In this document: positions 25,363 through 39,100 of the stretch, one piece after another
How positions within the stretch are numbered: position 1 is the first letter of the stretch
Layout of the letters: every line of letters begins with the position of its first letter
Source of the DNA: Diprion similis
Taxonomy: Eukaryota; Arthropoda; Insecta; Hymenoptera; Diprionidae
Length of the DNA: 64,000 nt
NCBI RefSeq assembly: GCF_021155765.1
Contig: NC_060112.1
Location: 1,736,001 to 1,800,000, forward strand
Direction: 5' to 3'
Notes under the pieces: generated by a model
Database searches by the model: none
Told to the model about the DNA's origin: nothing
Seen by the model: only the letters and a program-made list of their open reading frames with translations
Translations under genes and position numbers: made by a program

Positions 25363-25991
25363 AGGACCCCGCAGAATCCGTATGAAAATTGGTTCCCGGT
25401 CGAATTGACTGGATTTTCAGTATGTCATAGTACTTATCCTCCCGATCAAAAGTTTTCATGGACACAAGTCCCAAAAGTCAGTAGTTCCCGAGGTGTACAG
25501 ATTTTTTGATATCTACGTATTTCGTGATCTTCATGAATTATAAAACTTCGAGGGAACTTGAAGTCAACCAAATGACTCAAAAAACTGCACGGTTGATTCT
25601 AAAGGATAGGCAGGAGACTGCGATTGATTCCATTCATGAACTCGCTGGTTTGCTGGAAAGAGAAGCAACGTCAGATTTTGCATGAAGAACGAGACCCTCC
25701 GACGCTAGCAATAATCGACTTGTCCTATTTTTGATGCATGTGCGGAGTCTGCGAATTGGCTGTGCAATTCTTAAGCTATATGTTTAATTGCAAATCCCAG
25801 TTGAGACTTTGTAATTCTTAAAAATCGCGTAATCCATTGATATAAAAAAATTGACGCACTTGTTACAAAGCCTATATCTCTGGAACTTCTGATTTTTGGG
25901 ACTTGCGTCAAGGAGAACTTTTGATCGGGAGGATATGTACTACAAAATACTAAAAATCCAGCCAATTTCCATACGGATTCTACCAGGTCCT
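25363..25991. mobile_element. 629-bp MITE with ~135-bp inverted ends and TTA flanks
   Basis: Left end AGGACCCCGCAGAATCCGTA and the reverse complement of the right end, AGGACCTGGTAGAATCCGTA, match. Pairing continues through TGACTGGATTTTCAGTAT / TGGCTGGATTTTTAGTAT and TATCCTCCCGATCAAAAG. TTA sits immediately outside both ends (25360-25362 and 25992-25994), consistent with a 3-bp TWA target duplication as made by PIF/Harbinger transposons. The interior has no transposase frame, so it is non-autonomous. Superfamily is inferred from the flanks alone. Confidence 0.7.
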
Positions 25992-28900
25992 TTATGGTAT
26001 GTTTATAGAGAGTATATATCGTTGATAAAAAGCAATATGATAATTATAGTCAATGCTAGGTGATCAAATTATGCATTCCTCCGTATTTAGAGGTATATGC
26101 CACAAATGTATAAAATATCCAAGTATAAAGAATAAATCCCATTTAATTATTAGTCGAAATTGTAAAATTAGGAGATAACTAATATATTGAAAGAAAAAAA
26201 TAAAATAATTACGTTATAGATATGAATACATTTATAAATTATTTAATATTTGTTTAAGAATTATTATTATGTTCCTCGCACTTCTGTATGCATCACAAGA
26301 CAACTTAAATACAAAGGCACATGCACCAGAAATTATAAAAACCTATCAAATGAATTATGCACGTACATACTTCCAGTAATTATTACAAACTACTCAGAAA
26401 TGAGTGACTTCCAGAAGAAATAGAACTAAACAAGTTATCGAATCGTGGAAACAAAAGCAGAGCATAATGACACTGACCAAATGATTTTCGAATACATAAA
26501 TATGCATCTTGCGATGTAAACCAAATTTGATGATGAAACATTTCAACAACATAATACTGTGTCAGGCATTTAAAACACACGAACATACGTTGCAGAAGTC
26601 TTCCGGAATTCGCACACGTCTTTGAATACTAAGTCAAAAAAATATAAATTTTCCACTGAATAAAAAGATAATCTTCAAAATTTTCAATCGAAGAAAATTC
26701 AACCTTGCTATTAATTTGCTCTTTCCATTATTGCGTCCATATGATAACGGCACTAAATAAACTTCGCCTCTAATAGTAGACTGATAATTTTTAGCGCTAC
26801 GTTATATACGAATTTAGTCCGATGCTCTAGCATCTAGATTTTACACGGCAGATATACGGGAATATCTCGAGTGGAAAAAAAAGAAAAATGCAAAGGAATG
26901 ATTCAATTCCATTTTTTGTAATAGTTTCCTCTAGTTGTTAGAATCTGAAATTTGATATAATATATTCTCTTCTGTAACTGTTTCATTGACTTCATGTAAA
27001 TCGTTCGGTGGAGAAAAAAATTCAGCTGGCTTTACTGTGCAAGTACTTATTGTGAAATTAGAAAAATTTGTAGGTCATAGAAAAAAAAACAAAAAAAAAA
27101 TACCGAAGATACAAACAGTTCAGTATCCGCTTACGACATAAATGATATTGCGAGTGAAATCGCTGCTTGATGCCACTCAGCGTGTAACAATAATTTGTCG
27201 CTAGGCAATAATATTACTAAAAAAAAATTCACGCAACCATAAATTAGTCTATTATGTATAACAAATTGTAACTATGTATATACGTATATGATATTTATTA
27301 TCAATACAAAACCCCCCACTAAAAAGTTAAAAATATATTACTGTCATATTTAAAGTACAAATAAAAAAAGAAAAAAAGGGCTAAGAAAAAACGGAAATCA
27401 TTTCGCTTGCTTTTTCACCCTATCCTCTTTTTCTAGTCCAACATTAAATACTTACATACATATATTTAGTACGATTTTGAAATTATATTGTGGGAAATCA
27501 AGATTATACTTACTTACCTAATGTTAAATTGCATTACTATAATTTATTATCTCAAGTCGGCAAATACAATATAACAATATATAGTAATATTATAATTATA
27601 CATTTTGTCAAATTATTAGCGTGGAAAAGTCCTTTCATGAATTACAAACTATTATGCATTACAATAATAATCTTGCTGTATATATGTATGCATGCATGTA
27701 TGATATAATGCCGCTTCGTTTACAAAGAATCATTACATAACGTCTATTGTGCTAATACATTCTGTGTATAATTTGTAGACTAACTACTTTAATATTATGT
27801 TCCTGCAAATTATTTCTATCAAATTTCATTGAATGCCTTTAGCTACTATAAATAACTCAGCGACATTGAGACTTACATCGGACTAACGGCTTGCATATTA
27901 CATCAAGTATGTAAAAAATATGTGTAATAGCGTTGTGGGAAATCACGATTTAAACAAAGTTCGTTTCTTACCTTAAATTATTTTGTTACATTACATATTG
28001 AGCAAAAAAATAACGTACAAATTTGTCAAGATTCAGTGTAAATAATGAAATAAAGAATGTCACAGGAGTAGTCATGAATTTTGGCAATTTTCAATTAGAA
28101 GAAATGAGATATTATAATATTCGCGTGATTTCCTTCATCAAAATAATGTCGCTGAGTACTCATGATTAGAGTTGAAACGTTTGAAGCGATGATATCACCA
28201 TTGTTGTTTACTGAACCGAAGGTACTTTTTTTTTCAAACGTGTATTTCTTTATTCAATATTACTTCTGTATGTATACGAAATAATAAAATACAATGCACG
28301 AAAGTGTAGAGTCGAGTTGATTGTATACATATACCGCATGTCAGAGTCAAAAATGAAAAGAAACTACATGTACTAAAAATTTTATTTGATATTAAACAAT
28401 CTAGTATTTAGATTTTGGCAATTTGCATTATGAATAATGGAAAATATTAATATTTCATATCTTCCACATATGCAATATACAGAAATTAGAGTAAATCATA
28501 GAGTTATCGTCGTGCGAAGAAAAACGTATTTCTCCCTTCATTCCAAAATACGAAGAATTTTTTTCTTTTTTATTTTAAGGCGAAATAAATGAATAGCTGG
28601 GGCAAATAAAAACATGCGAAGTTTTTTTTTTTTAACTTGTCAAATTACATTTCTATCAGAAAATTTTATTATTTAGAATTTCAAACACACTTCACCGAGA
28701 ATAAACCACATATACATAACGTGGACCAAAAACACGTCCTAAAGAATCGCAATCGATAGGGAGAAAAGCACTTGCAGTAATATTCGTATCGTCTTTTCAT
28801 ACGCAATCTTCGACCTCGTAAAAAGAATACTTCTATAGATTCTAGGTATAAAGCGTTTTACCTGAGTTTGCTCTTTGTCGCATTGTCAAGATACATGCAT

Positions 28901-29523
28901 AAGTATTATGTATGTCTGTAGTACATACGTACATACGGTAGTTTCAATGATTATGACAAGTTTATAAAAAAAATTTTGTCGACCATCTCCACCATACAAT
29001 TTTACAAACTAATTACTGCGCGCTAGTAACAATTATAATTATTGTTAATATTTCTGTTCAATTGAACATAAATTAAAAGGGAGGAAAAAAGAAAACGAGA
29101 ATCAAATGAACGATGAAAAAGGAAGAAACCGATAAAAATAGGCTTTCTCGGTGTTGAACAATAATCAATTTTTATAAATGCAAAGTTTGAACATTATAGA
29201 AATAATACTTGTGCAAGAACATAATTTCCCCTCGTCTAAATCCGTATTCCTTTCAATATTATCGAAACTTAAGTAGTATTTGTATTTATTTCTCTCAGTT
29301 CATACATTTAATTTAAGTAGTATTATTAATAGTAATAATGTATGATAATAATAATTATAATAATAATCATAGTGCTCAATAAACTTAACAAAACAAGCTT
29401 TCAATTATACATTGTTTTTAACGAGGCTTTCGCCGTCACACCCACTCAAAGTTTCAAGTCTTCCTTCCTCCTTTTACACAACCTTATATTAATTATGTTA
29501 CTAGCTAATCAATGTTGTAACGT

Positions 29524-29556
29524 CATAAATAATAATAATAATAATAATAATAATAA
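29524..29556. repeat. (AAT)n microsatellite
   Basis: About ten AAT units. A second AAT/ATA tract lies at 29338-29370. Confidence 0.85.
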
Positions 29557-30846
29557 TTATATTAGTATTTTCTTACCTATCATCTATTTACTTTACTACT
29601 ATGAGACGGTCAGTGTATATGTATATATTTATATATTATAAATATACATATATAGGTATACAGATATACACAACTGGTAAACATCGAGACGTGTATTCAA
29701 GACATTGGCTTGCCGTGATATTATTTTCTCATTCCAAGCCCAGGAAAATCTAGTTCCTTTCTTCGTTCATTGACTTTGCCCCTTTTGATTGTTCTATTCA
29801 TTTCTTTATATACTTTCAACCTATTTATTGCGAGCTATGGAAGAGACTCAGCCAAAGATGCTCTTTGGAATAACGGCCTCTTCTATTTTTAGTTATTTAT
29901 TTTATTAACGTACGTCGGTACATTTATATCAATATTATATTTTTTTTAAATAGAAAATGATTATTATAGGTTCTTCTCTGTTTTCTTTGTCTTATTGTTG
30001 TTGTGTTCTTCTTCTTCTTCTTGATCTTCTTCTTCTTCTTTGTCGTTATATCTCTATTTCTACGTTATAAATATGAGATGAAGGAATACTTCATGGAAAT
30101 GCCACTGTTAATGTTACATGTATACGAAAGGAAAAAAAAGAAAGATATTAAAAATTAAACAAATGTTGTTTTTTTCTTTTCAAACTTCTAATCTAATCTA
30201 TAATTTCAGTCGAATATACCGATATATGAGATAAAATATCGAGGAAATTTCTCATCATGGTTTGATCGTGCAACGTGTGTAAACAAATTGGTAACACTCA
30301 AAATATTTGTGAAATTTGTTGCTTCTTTCATCACTGATAAAAATCAAAGGAAATAAGAAAAAAAATGCACCTCTAACTACATTTACTGTTGATCCCCCCC
30401 TTCGTTGGAGCTTTTGTAGACGTTATTTCGCATTTATGTTCAGCCGAGTCATCTTAGCAGGTTTTGCGACGACTCTCGATACACAAAAGAAGTTTTATAA
30501 ATTACAAATTTGTAATTCTGTATTTACATCGATCATCAATCGATTTAACTTAACTACGTCAAAGGCTTACGTAAATATTAAATAATAATATGACTGCTTA
30601 AACGTTACAATCTAATGTCACACAAACACTTTGGAGTAGTTATTCGAGTTGTTTGCTCTTTTCTTCACCAATCTTAAAAATGTCGCCCTTTTAATTTTAC
30701 GCAATATTGTTTCTTTGGCACTTCTCGGCCGATTTTAAAACATTTTAAACTTTGAGTTAGATTACATATAAGGTATATTAAATGAATGTCATTAAATTGT
30801 TACTACTATTATTAATATAATTACACATATCGCTATCTATCAATTA

Positions 30847-31175
30847 CAGTGGTACCTTGATTATCCGAATCATGACTTTTTTTTGATCCGAACGTTCAAT
30901 TATCCAGCCGTTGAGTCAAAAAATACATTTCTGGTGCTAAACATACATTGTTGCTCGCTAAAAAACTTGTAGCAACCGTTCGTCAATTGACAATAGACGA
31001 CAATATAAAACCAAAGTAATAAAATAAGCATTCAGTGGATTTAGATGTTGAACATAGGCTGTTAATCGATTCAAATTTGTGTTGTATACATTATTATCCT
31101 TCAAGACGAAAATTGCTTTTCGGATATCTGAACTAGGCTCGGTCCCAATTAATTCGGATAATCGAGATTCTATTG
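30847..31175. mobile_element. 329-bp pogo/Tigger-like MITE with TA flanks
   Basis: Left terminus CAGTGGTACCTTGATTATCC and the reverse complement of the right terminus, CAATAGAATCTCGATTATCC, are a classic Tc1/mariner-pogo type terminal inverted repeat. TA lies directly outside both ends (30845-30846, 31176-31177), the expected target duplication. Subterminal ATCCGAA and GGACCGAGCC-like motifs also fit pogo-class elements. Too short to encode a transposase. Confidence 0.75.
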
Positions 31176-33189
31176 TAATAACAATAAATGAATGTAAAAA
31201 TGATACTACACGATACTAAAGATAGGGAAAAAAATGTACAGTAAAAATAGAGTAGTTAATGGCACAGAAAATAATTAAACGTATGTGTAGAGCGTGTGTA
31301 TAATGTTACGTTTACGTTTGATTTTGCGTTCTTTTCTTTTCAATATTGGCAACTCGTTGATTTGTTAATTAATTAATTACTATCTTTATAACACAAATTT
31401 CATTTTTTATCACTCTCTCGCTTATCTAAGTTTACATATGTCTTTCCACCTATACAATGTATACGCCTATAATATTTACTGTTTTTTGCATTATTTTGTG
31501 CATCCCTTAAGAATCTCTGACTAGCACATATGACGGATAATATCCATATTTTTTTCCTTTCTGCTTACGTCACCTCAAACAATGTTTCACCACCAAATTC
31601 ATGATCTTGTAATCTTATTCAAGTCCAATATTACAACAAAACACAGACAATTCAATTCATGTGTAACAAAACTCAGTTGGTAAGAATGAGCTTGGATATT
31701 ATTTATCTTAATTTTATTCCATTTTAGTTGATGTCTTGTTAAACGACATTACTAAAATTATTCTCCATCTTTCCTCCACTTTTTAAATCAACATATTGCA
31801 CGTATTTTCTCCAAATGATTTTTTGTTTTATTTTTGTAGTTTTTTCCCCTTCTATGTTTCAATCAATTTTAAACAAATATTAACATAGATTGTTGAAAAT
31901 AAAAAAATTATTATTATGCATCAATTTTCAAATGTCAATCAAATAATGCCAACATACACAAGCTGCCTAAAAACAATCTAATTACTCCTAATAGTAACTG
32001 GTATGATAAACCATGAACTGTAATAGGACGACGTAACATGAACACAAAAATGATCATTAAATCAAATTAAACTATTTGCACATAAACTGATGACAATTTG
32101 TAAAAGAAGATTACGACAGAGTATGATTTTCTTCATCGTTAACTCAAAAGATTCTTTCGGGAATACAAGACAGTACATTTGAAAGAAAAAAAAAAATAGA
32201 TTCAAGTATTCCTCAATCAAAACAATGGCATATTATAATCAACGATGAAACGTCACGTTTTACGGCGAAAACACTTGTTGAAATTGGGGGAGGGGGGATT
32301 AAGAGATAAGAAAATTGGTCCAGCACGTATGCATTGACAGATGTTACGTATACTTGTAGGTATTCCCATTGCAACAAATCAGTACTATGTACGAAGTCTA
32401 AATGACGAGTGCCTTCACGTGTCTGTCTGCAGAAAAACGTATTCTCGTTTTATTTTTGTTTTCTTGTTTTTTAGAGAAAAATTTGCGTGGATCACTCCAA
32501 TTAGGAGAAGTACAAATATAAGTATCGTATAAGTAGTCTCTAGGGAGTCTTCGAACCCCAGAATTTAGTTTTTTATGCTCATATTAAAACACACAAGGGG
32601 TAGAAAAAGGAATTTTAATTTAAACGTTACGAGCTTAAAGAAAATTTAAACTCGCGGAATCGGAGGAATATACGTATCATCGTAGGCACAAACTTCCCTT
32701 TGTTTACATTTTTCATATACGTATATACTTATAGTTTTTTTCCCTTCTCTTGTTGTTCTTCAAGATATTTCAATCAGGTTGTTCATACGGATGACAATGC
32801 GTACAATATAATATCACGAAATACCTTTTGACGATACAAATATGCTATGACAGTAATAATAATAATAACAACAATAATAGTCCACAAAAGTAACAAATAA
32901 AATACTGTAAATTCAAAATTATCAAAGGTTATTTTTAATTATAAATAATTCACTTGAAAATTATGTATCGACAGTTTAATGCCGGTCGTTTTTTCTGTAT
33001 CCCTACTATTTTGATCCACCGCACCAGCGACGATGTCTCTTCTTGTGTAACAATTTGATAAAATGAAAGATCGATTCAGGGATTTGATTTACTAAGATAA
33101 TTGACGAACAACATTTGCTCATGTTTAGCGCCGAATCGAGCGAATCGTTTGAGTATTGCCACTCTGAGAGTTGTCTGATTGATTATCGG

Positions 33190-36100
33190 TTAATTTTTAT
33201 TGTTGTTACGTGGGCTTGCCGGCTGACTGTTAGCTTGTTGCGCGCGTTGTATGTATATATTCAACAGCTTCAATTTACTTCCGTATAGCGAGGCGAGATG
33301 AGGCATCAGGACTTCTTCGCCTACCGCAGCATGAATGGCGACCATGCAAAAGACCGCGCTTTTGCGCACGGTACTTTCTCTGTCGTCATAAGCCTGCAAT
33401 ATAAGATAATTTTTTTCCAAATTACACCGATCAATTACGCCAATATTTGATAGACGTCATGCATTCGACTTGAAACATCGAGATCGACTCACCTTTATCA
33501 GGCCGGGCATGATTTTCGATAAATGAGGCAATATAGCGTCTGCGCCCCAGTGCTCGACTATCTTGTGAAGCATTTTAATGCCCGCCATATTCTTGGGGTA
33601 CGGTTCGGTAGATATTATCATTTGAATCAGTTTTATTATCTGATCCGGCGGCAGTACGGTTACAATTGTCGCTGCGCACTTCTCCGCGATTCTAAGTACC
33701 TGAGATTAAAAAAGAACATGCCATTTTCGGTCAAACAGAAAAAAAATATAACGGAAAAAAAAAATAAACCATGCAGCAAAAATTTTCAATGGATACTTCA
33801 CAAAACTAGGAAACTGAGAGTTACAAAATTAGACACACAGATTGAATATATATAATTCTGATACCTAGCGGAAGATTTTGAAGAGTCAATGAAAAATAGT
33901 TATAACAACCACAAAGAAAAAATCAAATTTGTTACTGATACTACACATCGGCAATCAGCCGTTCCTTTAACATCCAGTACAATACACTGATTTTGAAAAA
34001 CTCGTTCAAGCCCCCGAATTGCGTGTTCTACATGCGAATTCATTTGTAACACACTTGTAACTCACAAGGCATACGTATTGCGCGCAATGTGTACATGAAA
34101 TGTAAACAAAAAATACTTGTAAAAAAGTGAATTAACGAATTAACAAACTAACAAACTAACAAACTAACAAACAAACAAACAACACAGATACCTCTAATTG
34201 CTTTACCAAGGCTCGACTGTTGCCAGAGGAAGCTTCGGAACTGGGATCGTCGAATTTGTGAGCTTGTAAAACTTTGAGAACAATTAGTTCGATGAATTTT
34301 GAAAACGACTCTGTCAGTTCAGGGCACTTGAGCAGCTCCGTCAGAACTTGAAGTACTTCAATTTGTATCTGTTTGTGGGGACTGCCAAGATTTTCCAGCA
34401 GTGACCTCAGTAGTTTCCTGAAATCCAGAGCAATCGGGAATGGTGAACACTATCGCTTGCTTCCTCGCAACTCGAAGCCCAGAGTAAACTTACCTGAAGT
34501 TATCTTTTAGGTATGGCACATCACCGTCTCTAACGTACGTCTGAAACTCTTGTAGAGATGCGATTTTCTCCGCTTCGTGACCCACATTTTCCTGAAGTAC
34601 CTTCATCAGGTTGTCCAACACTTCAGGCCCTCTGCTCGTCGAATCTGGTGAAGATACTGTGTTTCTTTGGTGTTCTAGCGTTGAAATAAAAGACAGGCAT
34701 ACAAATTGTAGCGAGTTTAATTTGAGAGTGCAGATAAAGATTGAAAAATGTGATCAGTTGCGGAGCTGAATTGTAAGATAAGACTGTGTGCGTTAATAAG
34801 TTACCAAAAAATAAGAAGTTTCTGCGCTCTCTTGCTCCATAAATAATCCCGACTTTCAGATTACCACTCGGGTGTCGCAGTTTTTGCAGTTCAGAATATA
34901 AAGACGAATAATTTACCATGTGTCCTGTATCCGTTGTTTTCCTGTGCCAGCATCGCATCACCAGTGATTGCATCACTTGAGCCATTCAATGCCATATTTG
35001 TGACGGGCCTGCCTCGCTGCGTAGGAGAAGAAACGGACGACGAGCGTCCCTGTAAAAAGTGTATTCCTTTAATTTACGAACCACGGTAAGTTCCGGAGAT
35101 TCTTTCCATTGTTTGCCACTCGAATTGCGTTTCACTCACTGAATTCGATAATGCCAGCCCTTCCATTTTCTCTTCCACGTCCGCCATATTACTGATACCA
35201 CTGTCTTTACTGGTCGTCGCTTTCTCAAGACGCTCGAAACCGTAATTTTGAATTTCTGCCGTTGTCCGCCTCAACGATCTGCGGAACCGACGACAAATTC
35301 GTTGAGATATCGTGGAGAAAATCAGAGATTTGTATTCTTATTTCTATTGAACATACCATGCTACGAGATACTTACTTGTAAACCTCTTCGGGGTTCAAAT
35401 GGTCATCATCCATATCGATATCAGTCTCGATTCTTGTTCGAGCTGGAGAATGAGGCATTCTTGAAGGAGGAGTGCCGGGAGAGACTGGATTACTAGATCC
35501 AGACGATCTTCTGAGATGATTTTGCACCAGGGTCAATGCTGCTTCCTAAAATACAGTCATAATTACTCATGAAACACGAATACGATCATGGCTTGGAAAT
35601 CAAACGCAACTCCCTTTTGTTCAGTTACAAAATACAATGGCAGATCGTGAGGACTTACTTGGTAAGGTTTCGGTAAATCAGAGAGTATCATCGTCACTTG
35701 TGGTGTGTTCAAATTGTAAAGTGCAATAACTGCATTTTGAGCATGCCTCCTGACGTCCTGACTCTTCATATCGTTTGTCCAGTCCAACAATCTCGCCAGA
35801 GCCGAGGCTGCGGAACTATTCAAAGCTGAGGGCATGGCCGTTTCGGCGATCTGCGATATGAAAGTGAGAGTGGCTACTTTGACCCGGGAATTTGGCGTCT
35901 GCGTAGGGTCGGTCAAGAAGCGTAATACTGTAGGCAAGAGTTGTTCCCCTGGGAATTGTTCTCTGTAGGCGACAAAGAAAAATAAAAAAACAGAAATCTA
36001 TTAATGCAATCGATAAACTTTATGGTCAATATAATCCTTTCATCACCAAACTAGCTTCTTACTTTACAACGTCCAAAGTTTTGTGAATTTTGGTTTGTAT

Positions 36101-39100
36101 CGAACCAAGCAAATCCGTTCCAAGTTTATTCAAAAGCCGGGCGCACAACACGTACAACCAATCACCCAAATCTTCACTGTGGGTTTCGATCAGATCGTTT
36201 AACGTATCCAGGAATAAACTCAACACTTTAGTATAAGAGTCCATGAACATTTTCGCAAAGATATCCGTTATTTTCCGCAATTCCGTCGCCGTCAGCGTAT
36301 TTCCATTTGCTAAAAAGTGCTGAAGACCAAGCAAGCCTTCCTTACGATCGCCCCAATGCTTGCGACCGCAATTTTCAATGATTTCTTTGATATCCTGCAA
36401 AGAAAAGTGGGTAAAAATCGGGCTTTGGTAACCGTTTAATTTCAGGTATACTTTCAAGGTGTTGCATTGTGCCTTAGTCTCAAATATGTATTATTTTTTT
36501 TTCATTATTGTGATCTTTTTTCATTGACAAAGGTATGAAAACAGTTGTGGATCAGAGAAATAAAGGGTAATGTGAGCATGACAGGTAAGACAAATTGAAA
36601 TAAAGTAAGGCGAGTAGAGGGACAAATCTCACGGTGAGAACACTTTGGATAATTGTTCAATTTGCATTTCATCTTTATCTAAGGAAAAAAATGCACCTGC
36701 TAGAAGCAATTTTTGAATAGTTTCGAAAGATACTCCTTACTTTGAATTTCAAATTTATCGTAGAAGTTTAATGAAGAATGGTGAAAGTATAGACTTTAGC
36801 ACAAAAAGAAAGAAAAAGACACAAATACGCATAAAAAATAAACAAACCAATAACAGACAACAAACCTTCGGGATAGATTGATCCCACAAATCGCGATACA
36901 ATCTTTGTTGTGATCCGCTCCATGAAAACGACTAATCAATGCATTGGACGAATGGAAGGGGCGAACAGGTCACGGCGAATGGAGTCACAGCGAACGCATC
37001 GTCGCGTTAGTCCCAACCAAACAAACACGCCACAACAGAATAACAAAAAGAAAAAAACCAAACATGCATTAGCCACATTTATTAATGCACGTCAAGCTTG
37101 AAAATATAATTTTTACCTATATTATCTCTTTACTCTTTTTTTTCTCCCATTTACAATGGTCGAAAAGAAACATTCAACTATACGTGAAGGTTTTTTACCA
37201 TAATAACGACAGAATTAATAGACGAAGTGAGGATAATTCCAGAATTGAAAAAAGAGAGGAAAAAACAGAGTAATCGAGTATTGAAATCAAAAGAATACAG
37301 GGAGGATCAGGGTGACATCTGATGATATGAAATATGAAAATCATATGTTTATTGTATTATTATTGACAATGACGATGGCATAATAAGATGTACAAACGAG
37401 TAGTCACTGAACTTTGCATCTACGTTAATATTGTATTCTGAACTTTGAAATTTTGCTCTAGGTTCCAACAGTTCAGAAAAAGAAACTGATTGTAATGATG
37501 TTCAAATTACTCACTTCGCTCGGCCGTCGAAAACTGTCCATGCTACGCTCCGAGCAAATGCTGTTGGTTTCGCTGTCGTCGCTGTGATCCCCTTTGCCTC
37601 TTGGAGTTCTGGTGTAACTGTCAATACTGTCAAATGTTAGAGCATCGGCAAGAGCTGATTCCGCCTCTCGTGATTGTTGGAGCATTTTTTGCGCCATAAC
37701 AGGCCTAGTTGGAGGCCTATCGGTGGGGGACATGTGAAGATTTCGATCTCTGAAATCCAAGGGAGACGAAATATTCATTGAAGATTTTCGTTCTTCGACC
37801 ATTGATACCTTTTTTTTTTTACTTCAATGTACCACAGGTATTACCCACCGTAATTTGCTTCCGAAACTTCGTTCCATTCCGAAACGCTGCGGACTCGGTT
37901 CTCTGCTGTTTCCGGTACTCCTTATTCCTTGTCCCGACAATCTTCTCTGTCTTGCCATAAGAGATTCTCCCCCTTCCCTGTTATACGTCGCGTAGCTCAG
38001 TCTGGAAGACGGTGAGCCAGATCTGCTGTTGGCTGTGATCGGTGAAAAAAAAAAAGAACAGAAACGGTTTAAAGCAATTAATAATAAAGCTAGGCGTGAT
38101 AAGAGTGATCAAAATTCGCTTACGTTGAGATTGCGACACTCCTGCAACCCTTGTTCTAGTTCTCGCCATTCTTTCCGGACTAGCGACAGCGCTTTGTGGA
38201 TCTGGAGATTTGGCTGGTCGAGCTAAGCAGGGTTAAAAGAAGAAACCAGAACTATTTATCACCAGATACGGACAGGAAAATTGTTTTCAAATTGAACCAT
38301 GGGGTAAAAAAAAGTTCAAAACCACAACTGGATCTATACCTGATTTTCCTCGCTGATTACTAATATCATTATCTGGGATCCAGAGCAGCGACAACGGCAG
38401 CATGATATTCAGAATGTGATAAAAATATAACTTACATAATTAATAGATATGTGTATATATATATATCTTTATTTATCCTGGATCTGGACATCAGAATAAG
38501 GTTACATGCACAATTGTTTCACGAAAATAAGGACGTAGTTAAAACACACAATCGTAAAAAAATAATGGTGAAAACAAGGATAAAAGCGGTATAAGAAAAT
38601 AAAATAAGATAAAATAAAGAAGACAATTGAGCGTACGGAAATCGTGCAAATTTACATTGTAGGACAATATATAAGTGTAGAAAGTAATAGCGAGGATAGG
38701 AATAAAAGGAGACTATTATGGAAAACGAAATGACGTAAAATATACAGTCGTAACTACAATCGTAAAAACAGGACAGTAATAAGGGAAACTAAAAATTTGT
38801 TACCACAATCACTTACGTAGCGTTGCTTTATGACGATACATGTTTGCGTAAACCATTCTTGCCTTAGCTCGTTGAGCTGCTTGCAGATCTATCGCGCTTG
38901 TTGATCTGGCGTCAGGTGTTATGCGGCCTAGAGAAGAGACGTGTCAAAATTTTTAGATTTACACTTGGTGCCGGAATCGAGACAAAAGCGGAATATAACA
39001 TGCCGAATAATTTACTGGGAATTATCGGGTGTACAGATAACATTGACATTATTTCTTTACCTCCAAGCTTCTCAAACTGTTAAGGACTCTTATTCACCTT

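Larger units (their letters stand above)
24613..33189. other. 8.6-kb intergenic space between convergent genes (3' UTRs)
   Basis: Holds the 3' UTRs of the SH3BP5-like gene (plus) and CLASP (minus), whose ends are not mapped. AATAAA occurs on the plus strand at 26131-26136, too far from the stop to assign with confidence. No coding exon was recognised. Contents include terminal-inverted-repeat elements at 25363-25991 and 30847-31175, and AAT and CTT microsatellites near 29.3-29.6 and 30.0 kb. Confidence 0.6.

Noticed and set aside
37750-37848. Alternative CLASP exon 16/17 junction using an AAAAAG acceptor near 37807
   Set aside because: It would need a 36-nt intron with no pyrimidine tract; the GTGGGT...GGATTTCAG intron (99 nt) fits phase and consensus better.
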